The notes below the pieces were generated by a model, which had not been told where the DNA came from, did not search any database, and worked only from the letters and a program-made list of their open reading frames with translations. A stretch of DNA of 64,000 nt from Acidobacteriota bacterium (GTDB taxonomy: Bacteria > Acidobacteriota > Terriglobia > 20CM-2-55-15): positions 88,795-152,794 of the forward strand of contig JAJEEE010000077.1 of the NCBI GenBank assembly GCA_022821145.1. Reading direction: 5' to 3'. A program made the translations under genes and the position numbers. This document shows, piece by piece, positions 7,415 to 15,006 of this stretch. Position 1 is the first letter of the stretch; every line of letters begins with the position of its first letter.

Positions 7415-9007
7415 CTAGTTGTCGCGGACGGGTATCCAGAGCGATCCGGTGGCGCGCGTCGCGACGTCCCGCACCGCCAGCCGCAGGACTCCCGGGCGAG
7501 TACCCGTGTCGACCACCTGCTCGACGACAAGGCCGTTCAACGGCCGCCTGTCGTCCAGTTGGGTATCCGTGACGCTGAACGGGCGGCGCGTGGGCGGCAG
7601 CACCCGCAACGGTTCCGATGAATCCGCAAAGAAGGTCATCGCGATCTCGATCTCGCCGGTCCAATCGCCGGCGGCGCGCATCAGGTTGAGGTCGGCCGCG
7701 TCGACGCCGATCGCGACACGATATCGGCCCGGCGCGTCCGGAACGGCCTCGACCCGGGCCAGCAGGCCCAGCGCGGTGGCGTCGAGCGGATCCAACAGCG
7801 CCTGGTCCAGGGCCGGCGGATCCGGCGCCGGACTGCGAAACCCGTAGTAACCTTTCCGGTGCAGCACGTCGACGTCGCGGCCCTCGACGCGAACCTCGAG
7901 TTCGTGGAACCCCGTATCCGACTCGATTTCCGGCACGTAGAAACCCAACGAGTAGCTGGCCGTCGCATCGCGCACCGCCTCGCGCATGCGTGTGGCCAAC
8001 CCGTTCGTGTTGAATGACGCGCGTCCGCCGGTAACCTGCGCCATCCTCATCGGAATGTCGAGTTGCTCTGTGAACGGCCGAGCCGAGCCGATCCTCAACC
8101 CCAACGCGTCGATCGGATAGACGGCGACGTTTCCGTCAATGAGGACGCGAAACATCGCTTCGATTCGATCCAGCGTCGACGGTGGCAGTCCAAGCCGACT
8201 GGCAAGTTGAGTGTCGGGATGCCGCCACGGATCGTACGAGAGCGGAAACTCCCCGGAAAGCCACACCAGGTTCTTGCGACCGGGCAGTCGCGACAGATAA
8301 CGGCCGGCCGCCTCGAGCGCGGCCGCCGTCAGCAGGATTCGACGCCTCCGGTAGTACGCCTCCTCCGCTTCCGATACGTCCTGCGGAATGCTCAGGTTGC
8401 CGGCGATCGTCCCGACGCTGGCCTCCACGTCCAGCGAGTGCACCGGTCGGCGGGACTCGAGCGCGCGCCGGATGTCGGACGGACGCGCGGTGAAGTCTCC
8501 CAGCGCGGTGAATCCCCGCTCGCTTAGCTCGAATACCGCGATGTGTTCGCCGTTGCCCAACGCCTGGTCGAGGAACGCATCGAGTTGATGGTTCATGAAC
8601 CCCTGGTCGGCGTACAACGTATTCAACCGGTCGACGACGATCGCGGTGGCCGATCTGGGCTGCCGCCCCAGCCGGTCCAGGCGATTCGACACGACTTGGT
8701 CCGGTATCGCCGCGACGACATCCGGTTCCGGCCCATCGGTACGGATGACGTCGAACATTGCGATCGGGCGTTCGACCCCGTCGTCGAGAATCGTGAAATC
8801 GCCGGCTGTGAGATTCGGAATCGGGCCGCTGTCGTCCATGACGACAGCGTTCACCTGCACCAGTTGCGTATCGACCCGCAAGACACCGTCGTCGGTCTCG
8901 TCGACCTGAACGGCGAGGAGGGACGTCGGCCCGAGGGCGAGAAGCGCCGCTAGTCGGATGGGCGCGCCGAGGCATCGGCGCCGGTTCGATCTCGCTGTCT
9001 GTTCCAT
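7415..9007 (-). CDS. VWFA-related secreted protein, acidobacterial type
   Basis: 530 aa. A signal peptide (LAALLALGPTSLLAVQ) precedes the TIGR03436-like VWFA-related region. This begins with the hallmark FRVDTQLVQV-type segment (VLRVDTQLVQVNAVVMDDSG), then LTAGDFTILDDGVERPI, a strand ATAIVVDRLNTLY and later GRKNLVWLSGEFPL and VTGGRASFNTNGL. A C-terminal beta-rich part starts near residue 400. This family is expanded in Acidobacteria and its function is unknown. A complete MIDAS metal site is not obvious, so metal-dependent adhesion should not be assumed. ATG 9007 is the first start compatible with the signal peptide. The gene stands between two MITE-flanked genes. Confidence 0.75.
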   Translation of the reverse strand: MEQTARSNRRRCLGAPIRLAALLALGPTSLLAVQVDETDDGVLRVDTQLVQVNAVVMDDSGPIPNLTAGDFTILDDGVERPIAMFDVIRTDGPEPDVVAAIPDQVVSNRLDRLGRQPRSATAIVVDRLNTLYADQGFMNHQLDAFLDQALGNGEHIAVFELSERGFTALGDFTARPSDIRRALESRRPVHSLDVEASVGTIAGNLSIPQDVSEAEEAYYRRRRILLTAAALEAAGRYLSRLPGRKNLVWLSGEFPLSYDPWRHPDTQLASRLGLPPSTLDRIEAMFRVLIDGNVAVYPIDALGLRIGSARPFTEQLDIPMRMAQVTGGRASFNTNGLATRMREAVRDATASYSLGFYVPEIESDTGFHELEVRVEGRDVDVLHRKGYYGFRSPAPDPPALDQALLDPLDATALGLLARVEAVPDAPGRYRVAIGVDAADLNLMRAAGDWTGEIEIAMTFFADSSEPLRVLPPTRRPFSVTDTQLDDRRPLNGLVVEQVVDTGTRPGVLRLAVRDVATRATGSLWIPVRDN

Positions 9008-9154
9008 CGGCAACCCTCTCGCCTCCGCCGGATCGCGTTCGGACGCTCGAATCTCAATATGGCACGCTTGCCACACGGGGTCTATCGGTGAATGCGATTT
9101 CCGCGGCCATCCTTGCAGATGCGTCCGTCGAACCGTGCCGCCCCATTCAACCCC

Positions 9155-9318
9155 TATGAGCCTGTGGTGAAACCCCGCGTCGCACCGAGACCGGTGAGGC
9201 GCCCGTCTGGCAAGGCGCGAGGAGGGAGCATATTCCCGATATGTGACCGACGAGCAACGCAGTCCGGACGGGATGCATCGCCGGTCGAATGCAGCAGGGG
9301 TTCCACCACAGGCTCCTA
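9155..9318. mobile_element. MITE-like element, copy 2 (164 bp including flanking TA)
   Basis: Same orientation and length as copy 1, with a handful of base differences. The left end reads TATGAGCC instead of TAGGAGCC; internal changes include GAGGAGGG for GAGAAGGG and CAGTCCGGACGG for CAGTCCAGACGG. It is flanked by TA on both sides. As with copy 1, its right-end TA and adjoining G supply the TAG stop of the minus-strand gene to its right (9316). No transposase is encoded, so it must have moved with help in trans. Confidence 0.85.
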
Positions 9319-10236
9319 TGCTCCCGCCTCCGGCATGACGGCGTCGAGAAACCCGAATACGGCGCCGATGTAAGCGTCCGGCGCCGCCTGGAAGGCCCGG
9401 CCGTGCCGTGCGCCGTCGATCACCAGCAATTCCGATTGCGGGCTTGCCGACGCCGCGTGGAGTCGCCGCGCCAACTCGGGCGGCATCCGGACGTCGTCGC
9501 TCCCGGCAATGAACAGTACGGGCAAGTCCGGACGGCGCGCGACCGCGCGCTCCACGTCGCCGTCCTCGAGATCGAATCCCATTCGGCGGCGAGTCAGTCC
9601 GATGATCAGGTCCGCGATCGGAAACGACGGCAGACGCGTGATCAACTCGAAGTGGTGGGCCACGGTCTCGTCGAACGACAGGAAGGCGCTGTCGGCGATC
9701 ACGGCCCGGGCGGCCGTACACAGATTTCCCGACAAGAGCGCCGTCGATGCGCCCAGGGAGACGCCCCACAGCGCAAGGGGGCGGCCCGGCGACCGCAGCC
9801 GGGCGAATTGCTGAGCCGCGCAGACGTCGCGGCTCTCGTGAACCCCGAGGGTTGTATACGCGTCCGGGCTTTCGCCGTGGTTCCGGAGATCGAAGAGCAA
9901 CGTCCCGTAACCCCGTTCCCGGCTCCGGGCGGCCCGCTCAAGCAGCTCCGAGCGTGTCCGGTTCAGACCGTGTACGAAGACGATCACGGGCGATCCGCCA
10001 TCTCCAGCGTTCCACCAGCCTTGAAGCCGGACGCCGTCAGCGGTGACGAACTCGACCGGTTCCACTTCCAGGCCGAACGCCGCGGGATCCACGCCGCGGC
10101 TCTCGGGGAACGAGAACCGTGTGTCGGTGATCAGGAACGAACCGCCCAGGGGCACGCCCACGAAGAGCAGGAGAGCCAGCAGGCCGCCGGCCAATGCGAG
10201 TACGCGCGTGAGGCGGCGTCCAAGGCGCGGCGTCAT
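9316..10236 (-). CDS. Membrane-anchored alpha/beta hydrolase
   Basis: 306 aa. An N-terminal membrane anchor (about 11-34) is followed by an alpha/beta-hydrolase fold: oxyanion strand VIVFVHGLNRTR, nucleophile elbow GVSLGAS with Ser160, the acid in AGSDDVRMP and the catalytic His in GARHGRAF. The layout resembles the BAAT/YqiK-like 'esterase with anchor' group; the substrate cannot be told. It is the last gene of a minus-strand unit hemF-zinc ribbon-hydrolase, overlapping the zinc-ribbon gene by 4 bp (ATGA). Its stop codon is formed at the boundary with a MITE. Confidence 0.75.
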   Translation of the reverse strand: MTPRLGRRLTRVLALAGGLLALLLFVGVPLGGSFLITDTRFSFPESRGVDPAAFGLEVEPVEFVTADGVRLQGWWNAGDGGSPVIVFVHGLNRTRSELLERAARSRERGYGTLLFDLRNHGESPDAYTTLGVHESRDVCAAQQFARLRSPGRPLALWGVSLGASTALLSGNLCTAARAVIADSAFLSFDETVAHHFELITRLPSFPIADLIIGLTRRRMGFDLEDGDVERAVARRPDLPVLFIAGSDDVRMPPELARRLHAASASPQSELLVIDGARHGRAFQAAPDAYIGAVFGFLDAVMPEAGA

Positions 10237-10868
10237 ATCGCTCCGCCGCCGACGGCCGGCGCATTCGGATCCGGGGAGGCGCCACCTACGGTGCCGGTGA
10301 AGCTGGCGAGCACGACGTCCGTGCCGACGCCGACCACATCGTACGTCACCGTGAACGGCGGTTGCGCGATCACGATCCAGTCCATGGGGAATCGCCGCTT
10401 TTCCGCCGCCTCGAGTCCATCGTCGAGAGCAACGCCGAGCGGTGTAGGTTGCTGATCACGGAGAACGACAATGCGGCTTCCGAGGTCGTCGAAGTAGACC
10501 TCCGCAGGCCGTTCGCTCTCGACTCGCGCGTGGACCTCGACGGGCACCGAGGTCAGGGCTGCGTCGCCCAGGTTCTCGACGATCAGGGAGAAGTGATGGC
10601 GGTAGATGTTCGACTCGGGCTCACCGGATTCCCCAAGCAACTCCAGATCGAATGCGACGTTCGAGTAGTCGAACGGCGGCGGTCCGGGCCGGAGGATCAA
10701 TCCCGCAAACAGAACGAGAACGGCGATGGCATAGGGGTAGGGCGTTCCGAAACGGAGCGTTCGGACCAGGACGTCGGTCCGCGGGGACCGGCCAGCCAGC
10801 CTCCGGCCGCAGTGAGGGCAGAATCGGCTGTCGCGGGGCACCGTGCCGCCGCAGAATCGACAGAACAT
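10233..10868 (-). CDS. Zinc-ribbon membrane protein of unknown function
   Basis: 211 aa. The N-terminal zinc ribbon has Cys3, Cys6, Cys17 and Cys20 (FCRFCG, FCPHCG). A single membrane segment (about 44-60) and a beta-rich extracytoplasmic domain with FxxLVENLGDAAL follow; the latter looks like a CARDB/NEAT-type beta-sandwich. No enzymatic motif is seen. It overlaps hemF (TGATG) and the downstream hydrolase (ATGA), so all three are probably made together. Function not recognised. Confidence 0.65.
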   Translation of the reverse strand: MFCRFCGGTVPRDSRFCPHCGRRLAGRSPRTDVLVRTLRFGTPYPYAIAVLVLFAGLILRPGPPPFDYSNVAFDLELLGESGEPESNIYRHHFSLIVENLGDAALTSVPVEVHARVESERPAEVYFDDLGSRIVVLRDQQPTPLGVALDDGLEAAEKRRFPMDWIVIAQPPFTVTYDVVGVGTDVVLASFTGTVGGASPDPNAPAVGGGAI

Positions 10869-11737
10869 CAGACCCAGTCCCGGGGTTGAAAGAAACGGGC
10901 GGCCGCCTGCTCGGCGCTCCCGTCCTCGGGATCGTAATCGTACGCCCAGCGCGCCGAGGGCGGAAGGCTCATCAGGATGGACTCGGTCCGGCCCCGCGTC
11001 TTGAGCCCGAAGACCGTTCCGCGGTCGTACACCAGGTTGAACTCCGCGTACCGCCCCCGGCGGATCGCCTGGAACGCCCTCTCGCGCTCGCCGTACGGCG
11101 CGTCGCGTCGACGCTCGACGATGGGCAGGTATGCGGGCAGTATCGCATCGCCGATGGATCGGACGAAGCCGAAGAGCCTGTCCAGATCGTCATCGAGATA
11201 GTCGAAGAACACGCCGCCGACGCCTCGCATCTCACCCCGGTGCCGGATCGTGAAGTACTCGTCGCACCAGCTCTTGAAGCGCGGATAGTAGGCGGGATCG
11301 TGACGGTCGCAGGCGGCCTTCAGCGTCCGGTGAAAGTGAGCGCAGTCCTCCGGGCGGGGATAGACGGGGGTCAGGTCCGCGCCGCCGCCGAACCAGGACG
11401 CGTCGCCTTTTTCCAGGTACCGCAAATTGGCGTGCACGATCGGCACCATCGGGCTGCGCGGGTGCAGGACCATCGAGATTCCCGTGGCGAAGAACGTGTT
11501 GCCCGCGCCTCGCGGAATCTCGCGGGCGAACTCGTCGGACAGTTCCCCGTGGACGCTGGAGCAATTGACGCCGGCCTTCTCGAACACGGCGCCGTCTTCC
11601 AGCACGCGGGTCCGCCCCCCCCCGCCGCCACCGCGCTCCCAGTGGTCCTCGCGGAAGCCCGCGCCGTCGAGCGCGGACAGCGACTCGGTGATGCGGTCCT
11701 GCAACACGTGGAAGTACTCGGCCGCGCGGCGAGTCAT
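10868..11737 (-). CDS. hemF: HemF, oxygen-dependent coproporphyrinogen III oxidase
   Basis: 289 aa, slightly shorter than the E. coli enzyme. It converts coproporphyrinogen III to protoporphyrinogen IX with O2, in haem synthesis in the cytoplasm. Conserved stretches: VNCSSVHGEL, PMVPIVHANLRYLE, WFGGGADLTPVYP, YYPRFKSWCDEYFTIRHR and YAEFNLVYDRGTVFGL. The presence of the O2-dependent form indicates aerobic life. ATG 11737 has TATCAT ending 6 nt upstream, fitting a leaderless start. It heads a three-gene unit with a zinc-ribbon protein and a hydrolase whose link to haem is not evident. Confidence 0.95.
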   Translation of the reverse strand: MTRRAAEYFHVLQDRITESLSALDGAGFREDHWERGGGGGGRTRVLEDGAVFEKAGVNCSSVHGELSDEFAREIPRGAGNTFFATGISMVLHPRSPMVPIVHANLRYLEKGDASWFGGGADLTPVYPRPEDCAHFHRTLKAACDRHDPAYYPRFKSWCDEYFTIRHRGEMRGVGGVFFDYLDDDLDRLFGFVRSIGDAILPAYLPIVERRRDAPYGERERAFQAIRRGRYAEFNLVYDRGTVFGLKTRGRTESILMSLPPSARWAYDYDPEDGSAEQAAARFFQPRDWV

Positions 11738-11809
11738 CCTGCCATGATATACGCGCTCCCGGCGTTTTTCACCGGGGCCGCCGGCTGCTAACATGACACG
11801 CGCGCGCCC

Positions 11810-13162
11810 ATGTCCGGATCCATCGACACGTACGTGACCTCGCATCGAAGCGAGTTCGAAGAGACGCTTCGACGCTGGGTGGCGATCCCGACCATCAGCG
11901 CGTCCCCGGAACACCGAACCGCGATCCGCACGTGCGCCGGCGCCGTCGTCGACCATGTCCGGGGAATCGGCGGGGAAGCCGCCGTCGTCGAAACACCCGG
12001 CAACCCGGTCGTCCTGGCCGAGTTCCGCGCGGGCCCGGACCGGCCCACCGTGAGCGTCTACAACCACCTGGACGTCCAGCCGGCCGACGAACCCGAATGG
12101 CGCTCGGACCCGTTCGCCATGGGGATCCGCGACGGCGTGTACACGGGCCGCGGCACCACCGACGACAAGGGGCCGGCCCTGACCGCGTTGATGGCGGCCC
12201 GCTACGCCGCCGAGCAGGGAGTCCCCGTCAACGTCCGCTTCATCTGGGAACTGGAGGAAGAAATCGGGAGCCCCCATTTCGAGTCGTTCGTCCGGGCCAA
12301 CATCGACGCGCTTCGGTCCGACTCGGTGGTCGTCTCCGACACGGTATGGATATCGCGCTCGCGCCCGGCGATGCCGTGCGGCCTGCGCGGCATGTTGACG
12401 GCCCGCATCCTTCTCGAAACCGGCACGAAGGACGTCCACTCCGGCCTGACCGGCGGCGCGGCGCGCAACCCGGTGGCCGAGCTCTGCGCGCTGGCCGCCG
12501 CATGCTGCGACTCGAAGACGGGCGAGGTCCGGATCCCCGGTTTCTACGACGACGTGGAACCGGTCTCGGCCGAGGAACGCGACGCCCTGCTGAAGTCGGG
12601 CTTCGACGCCGAGGTGTTTCGCCAGGCTCATGGGCTGAGACTGTTGCGGTCGGGAGACAGCGCCGAGCTGGCCGAACGGATCTGGACGCGGCCGACCTTC
12701 GAGGTCCACGGCATCGTCGGCGGATACACCGGCCCGGGCGTGAAGTCGGCCATCGCCCCGCGCGCCGAAGCCAAGATCAGCATGCGCCTGGTCCCGGCTC
12801 AATCCCCGGCCCGGCAGTTCGAATCGCTCCGGCGCTTCGTCGGCGAGCTCAATCCCGACGCCGCGGTCGAGCTGGACGGCATGCTGCCGCCGTACCTGGG
12901 TCCGCGGGAGGGCCCCTACGCCGACGCGGCCCGGGACGCGATGCAGCACGCGTTCGGCCGGGCGCCGGTATGGGTCCGGGAGGGGGGCTCGATCGGCGCG
13001 GTCCTCACCATGAACGACTACCTGGCGGCGCCGATCGTGTTCCTCGGCCTCAGCCTGCCCGAGCACGGCTATCACGCGCCCAACGAGCACTTCGACTGGG
13101 GGCAGGCCTCGAGCGGCATGAAGATGTTCGTGCGGTACTTCGAGAACGTCTCGAGAATCTAG
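11810..13162 (+). CDS. M20 family dipeptidase/metallopeptidase
   Basis: 450 aa, typical of the CNDP/PepV-like branch. Metal ligands are visible: His86 and Asp88 (YNHLDVQP), Asp118 (GRGTTDDKGP), the Glu cluster 149-151 (ELEEEIGSP) and the C-terminal His in GYHAPNEHFDWG. A dimerisation lid domain lies at about 200-330. It is expected to be a cytoplasmic dizinc dipeptidase; the exact substrate is open. It is divergent from hemF and followed 13 nt later by a small hydrolase on the same strand. Confidence 0.88.
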   Translation: MSGSIDTYVTSHRSEFEETLRRWVAIPTISASPEHRTAIRTCAGAVVDHVRGIGGEAAVVETPGNPVVLAEFRAGPDRPTVSVYNHLDVQPADEPEWRSDPFAMGIRDGVYTGRGTTDDKGPALTALMAARYAAEQGVPVNVRFIWELEEEIGSPHFESFVRANIDALRSDSVVVSDTVWISRSRPAMPCGLRGMLTARILLETGTKDVHSGLTGGAARNPVAELCALAAACCDSKTGEVRIPGFYDDVEPVSAEERDALLKSGFDAEVFRQAHGLRLLRSGDSAELAERIWTRPTFEVHGIVGGYTGPGVKSAIAPRAEAKISMRLVPAQSPARQFESLRRFVGELNPDAAVELDGMLPPYLGPREGPYADAARDAMQHAFGRAPVWVREGGSIGAVLTMNDYLAAPIVFLGLSLPEHGYHAPNEHFDWGQASSGMKMFVRYFENVSRI

Positions 13163-13175
13163 CACCCAGGTGCCC

Positions 13176-13823
13176 ATGGAACGACGCCTCGACGTCGACG
13201 GCATGCCGGTGGCGGCCCGGGCCCCGGACGCCTGGGACCGGGACACGGCCGTCGTCCTCGGGCACGGCGCCGGGCAGGGAATGGACTCGGCGTTCATGTC
13301 GTTCTTCCACCGGGGGCTGGCCGGAGCGGGCTTCCTGTCCGTCACGTTCAACTTCCCCTACATGGAGGCCGGCCGCAGGATCCCGGATCCCCAAAAGAGG
13401 CTTCAAGCCAGTTACGCGGCCGTGACCAGCACGATCCGACGCACGTTCGCGCCCCGCCGGATGGTGATCGGGGGCAAGTCGATGGGGGGGCGCGTCGCGT
13501 CTTACATCGCCGGCGACGCGGGCCACTTCGCGGGGCTGCTGTTCCTGGGTTATCCGCTGCACCCGGCCGGACGGATCGACAAGCCGAGAGACGCGCACCT
13601 GTACGCGTTGCGTCAGCCGATGTTGTTCGTCAGCGGCAACCGTGACCCACTGGCGCGCTCGGACCTGCTCGCCGCGGTCGTGGAAAGGATCGGGGACCGC
13701 GCCGCGATTCACTGGATCGACGGAGGCGACCACTCGCTCCGGGTGCGCGCGTCCGACGGCGAGAGTTTTCCCGAGGCGCTGGGGGTGATCGAGATGTGGC
13801 TATCCGGTCTCCGGCGGCCGTGA
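13176..13823 (+). CDS. Alpha/beta hydrolase, KANL3/Tex30-like (dienelactone hydrolase clan)
   Basis: 215 aa. Motifs: GHGAGQGMDS (oxyanion loop), the nucleophile elbow GGKSMGGR with Ser102, LFVSGNRDPLA with Asp157 and GGDHSLRV with His186. This GKSMGGR elbow is characteristic of the KANL3/Tex30-like family, whose substrates are unknown. ATG 13176 is preferred over GTG 13170 because AGG lies 5 nt upstream of it. The last 24 bp overlap the 3' end of the convergent aminotransferase gene. Confidence 0.78.
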   Translation: MERRLDVDGMPVAARAPDAWDRDTAVVLGHGAGQGMDSAFMSFFHRGLAGAGFLSVTFNFPYMEAGRRIPDPQKRLQASYAAVTSTIRRTFAPRRMVIGGKSMGGRVASYIAGDAGHFAGLLFLGYPLHPAGRIDKPRDAHLYALRQPMLFVSGNRDPLARSDLLAAVVERIGDRAAIHWIDGGDHSLRVRASDGESFPEALGVIEMWLSGLRRP

Positions 13824-14927
13824 AGCCGTGGCGTCGTCCCGCGCCGGGCCTCCCGACCCGCGCCTTTCCGACGCCAACGCCGTCCGGAAGCTCTCGCAGA
13901 AGTAGTCCAGCTCGTCATCGGTCAGGTGACCGACGTGGCCGATCCGGAATATCCGGCCCGCCAGACGGCCGGGACCGCCCTCGATCAGAATGCCGAAGCC
14001 GTCCTCGAGGCGTTTCCGAAAACGGTTGACGTCCAGGCCGTCCGGGGCGACGACGGCCGTGATCCCGTCCCCCGGAGACCGTGCATAGAGCTCCAGGCCG
14101 GCGTCCTGCACCAGGGCGCGGATCCGGTCGGCCACGTCCCGGCGGCGACGGTACAACCCGCCCGGGCCCATCGCGTCGATCAGGTCCAGCGACGCGTCGA
14201 GCTGATGCATCAGCGACAACGGCGGCGTCACGGGGACGCCCTCGAGATAGGACGCCCAGTCCCAGGTCAGGCGCGGCGAGCGGCAGGAGCGGGCATGCCG
14301 CAGGGCGCGCGCGTTGACGGCCACCAGCCCCAGACCGGCCGGCATCATCAGGCCCTTCTGCGACCCCGAGACGACGACATCGACGTTCCAGGAGTCCATC
14401 CGGAGCGGCGAGACGGCCAGGCCCGACACGGCGTCGGCGGCCAGGTACTTCCCCCGCTCCCGGACCGCGGCGCCGATGCCGTCCAACTCGATCCGAACGC
14501 CCGTCGAGCTTTCGCTCCACGTCACGTAGACCACGTCGGCCTCCGGCCAGCGGTCCATCGCGCGCCGCACGTCGCCTTCGCGGGCGCCGGTACGCCAGTC
14601 GACTTCCACGGGGCGGGACCGGATTCCGTACGCCTCCGCGATCGCGACCCACCGTTCGGCGAATACGCCGCCGACCATGACGATCACCTCGTCTCCCGGA
14701 GACGTGAGGTTGACGACGGCGGACTCCATCGCTCCCGTCCCGCACGAGGACAGGAATACGATGTCCGCCGCGTCGGTCCCGAACAGCGGACGGACGCGCC
14801 GCCTGAGGGCCGCCTGGAACTCGGCGAACCGGGGTGAGCGATGGAAGAACATGGGGCGCTGGGCCGCCTGCCGAACGGCGTCGGGAACCTGCATCGGTCC
14901 GGGGAGCATCAGCAACAGGCGATCCAC
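13800..14927 (-). CDS. Class V aminotransferase (serine-pyruvate/alanine-glyoxylate type)
   Basis: 375 aa. A PLP-dependent fold-type I enzyme: LLMLPGPMQVPDAV at the N-terminus (typical LxGPT/GP start), SSCGTGAMESAV, WSESSTGVRIEL, DAVSGLAVSPLRMD and the Schiff-base Lys in SGSQKGLMMPAGLGL. It is probably a serine-glyoxylate or alanine-glyoxylate aminotransferase, or the SerC-like enzyme of serine synthesis. GTG 14927 is chosen because GGAGG lies 5 nt upstream; an ATG at 14966 has no ribosome site. The gene is divergent from the UPF0182 gene and converges with the hydrolase. Confidence 0.85.
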   Translation of the reverse strand: MDRLLLMLPGPMQVPDAVRQAAQRPMFFHRSPRFAEFQAALRRRVRPLFGTDAADIVFLSSCGTGAMESAVVNLTSPGDEVIVMVGGVFAERWVAIAEAYGIRSRPVEVDWRTGAREGDVRRAMDRWPEADVVYVTWSESSTGVRIELDGIGAAVRERGKYLAADAVSGLAVSPLRMDSWNVDVVVSGSQKGLMMPAGLGLVAVNARALRHARSCRSPRLTWDWASYLEGVPVTPPLSLMHQLDASLDLIDAMGPGGLYRRRRDVADRIRALVQDAGLELYARSPGDGITAVVAPDGLDVNRFRKRLEDGFGILIEGGPGRLAGRIFRIGHVGHLTDDELDYFCESFRTALASERRGSGGPARDDATASRPPETG

Positions 14928-14992
14928 GTGTTCCTCCCTGCGATCCGCATCGTCCGCGGCGGACATCATTACACTAATCCGTCCGATCCGTG

Positions 14993-14998
14993 TAAGCT
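14993..14998 (+). promoter_or_regulatory. -10-like hexamer of the UPF0182 gene
   Basis: TAAGCT (TANNNT form) ends 8 nt before the ATG at 15007. There is no ribosome site in the gap. Confidence 0.35.
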
Positions 14999-15006
14999 GT
15001 CCAGTC

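Noticed and set aside
9155-9318. Short peptide-coding frames within the MITE copies
   Set aside because: They run through both terminal repeats, have no ribosome site and no homologous protein. The element is better explained as non-coding.
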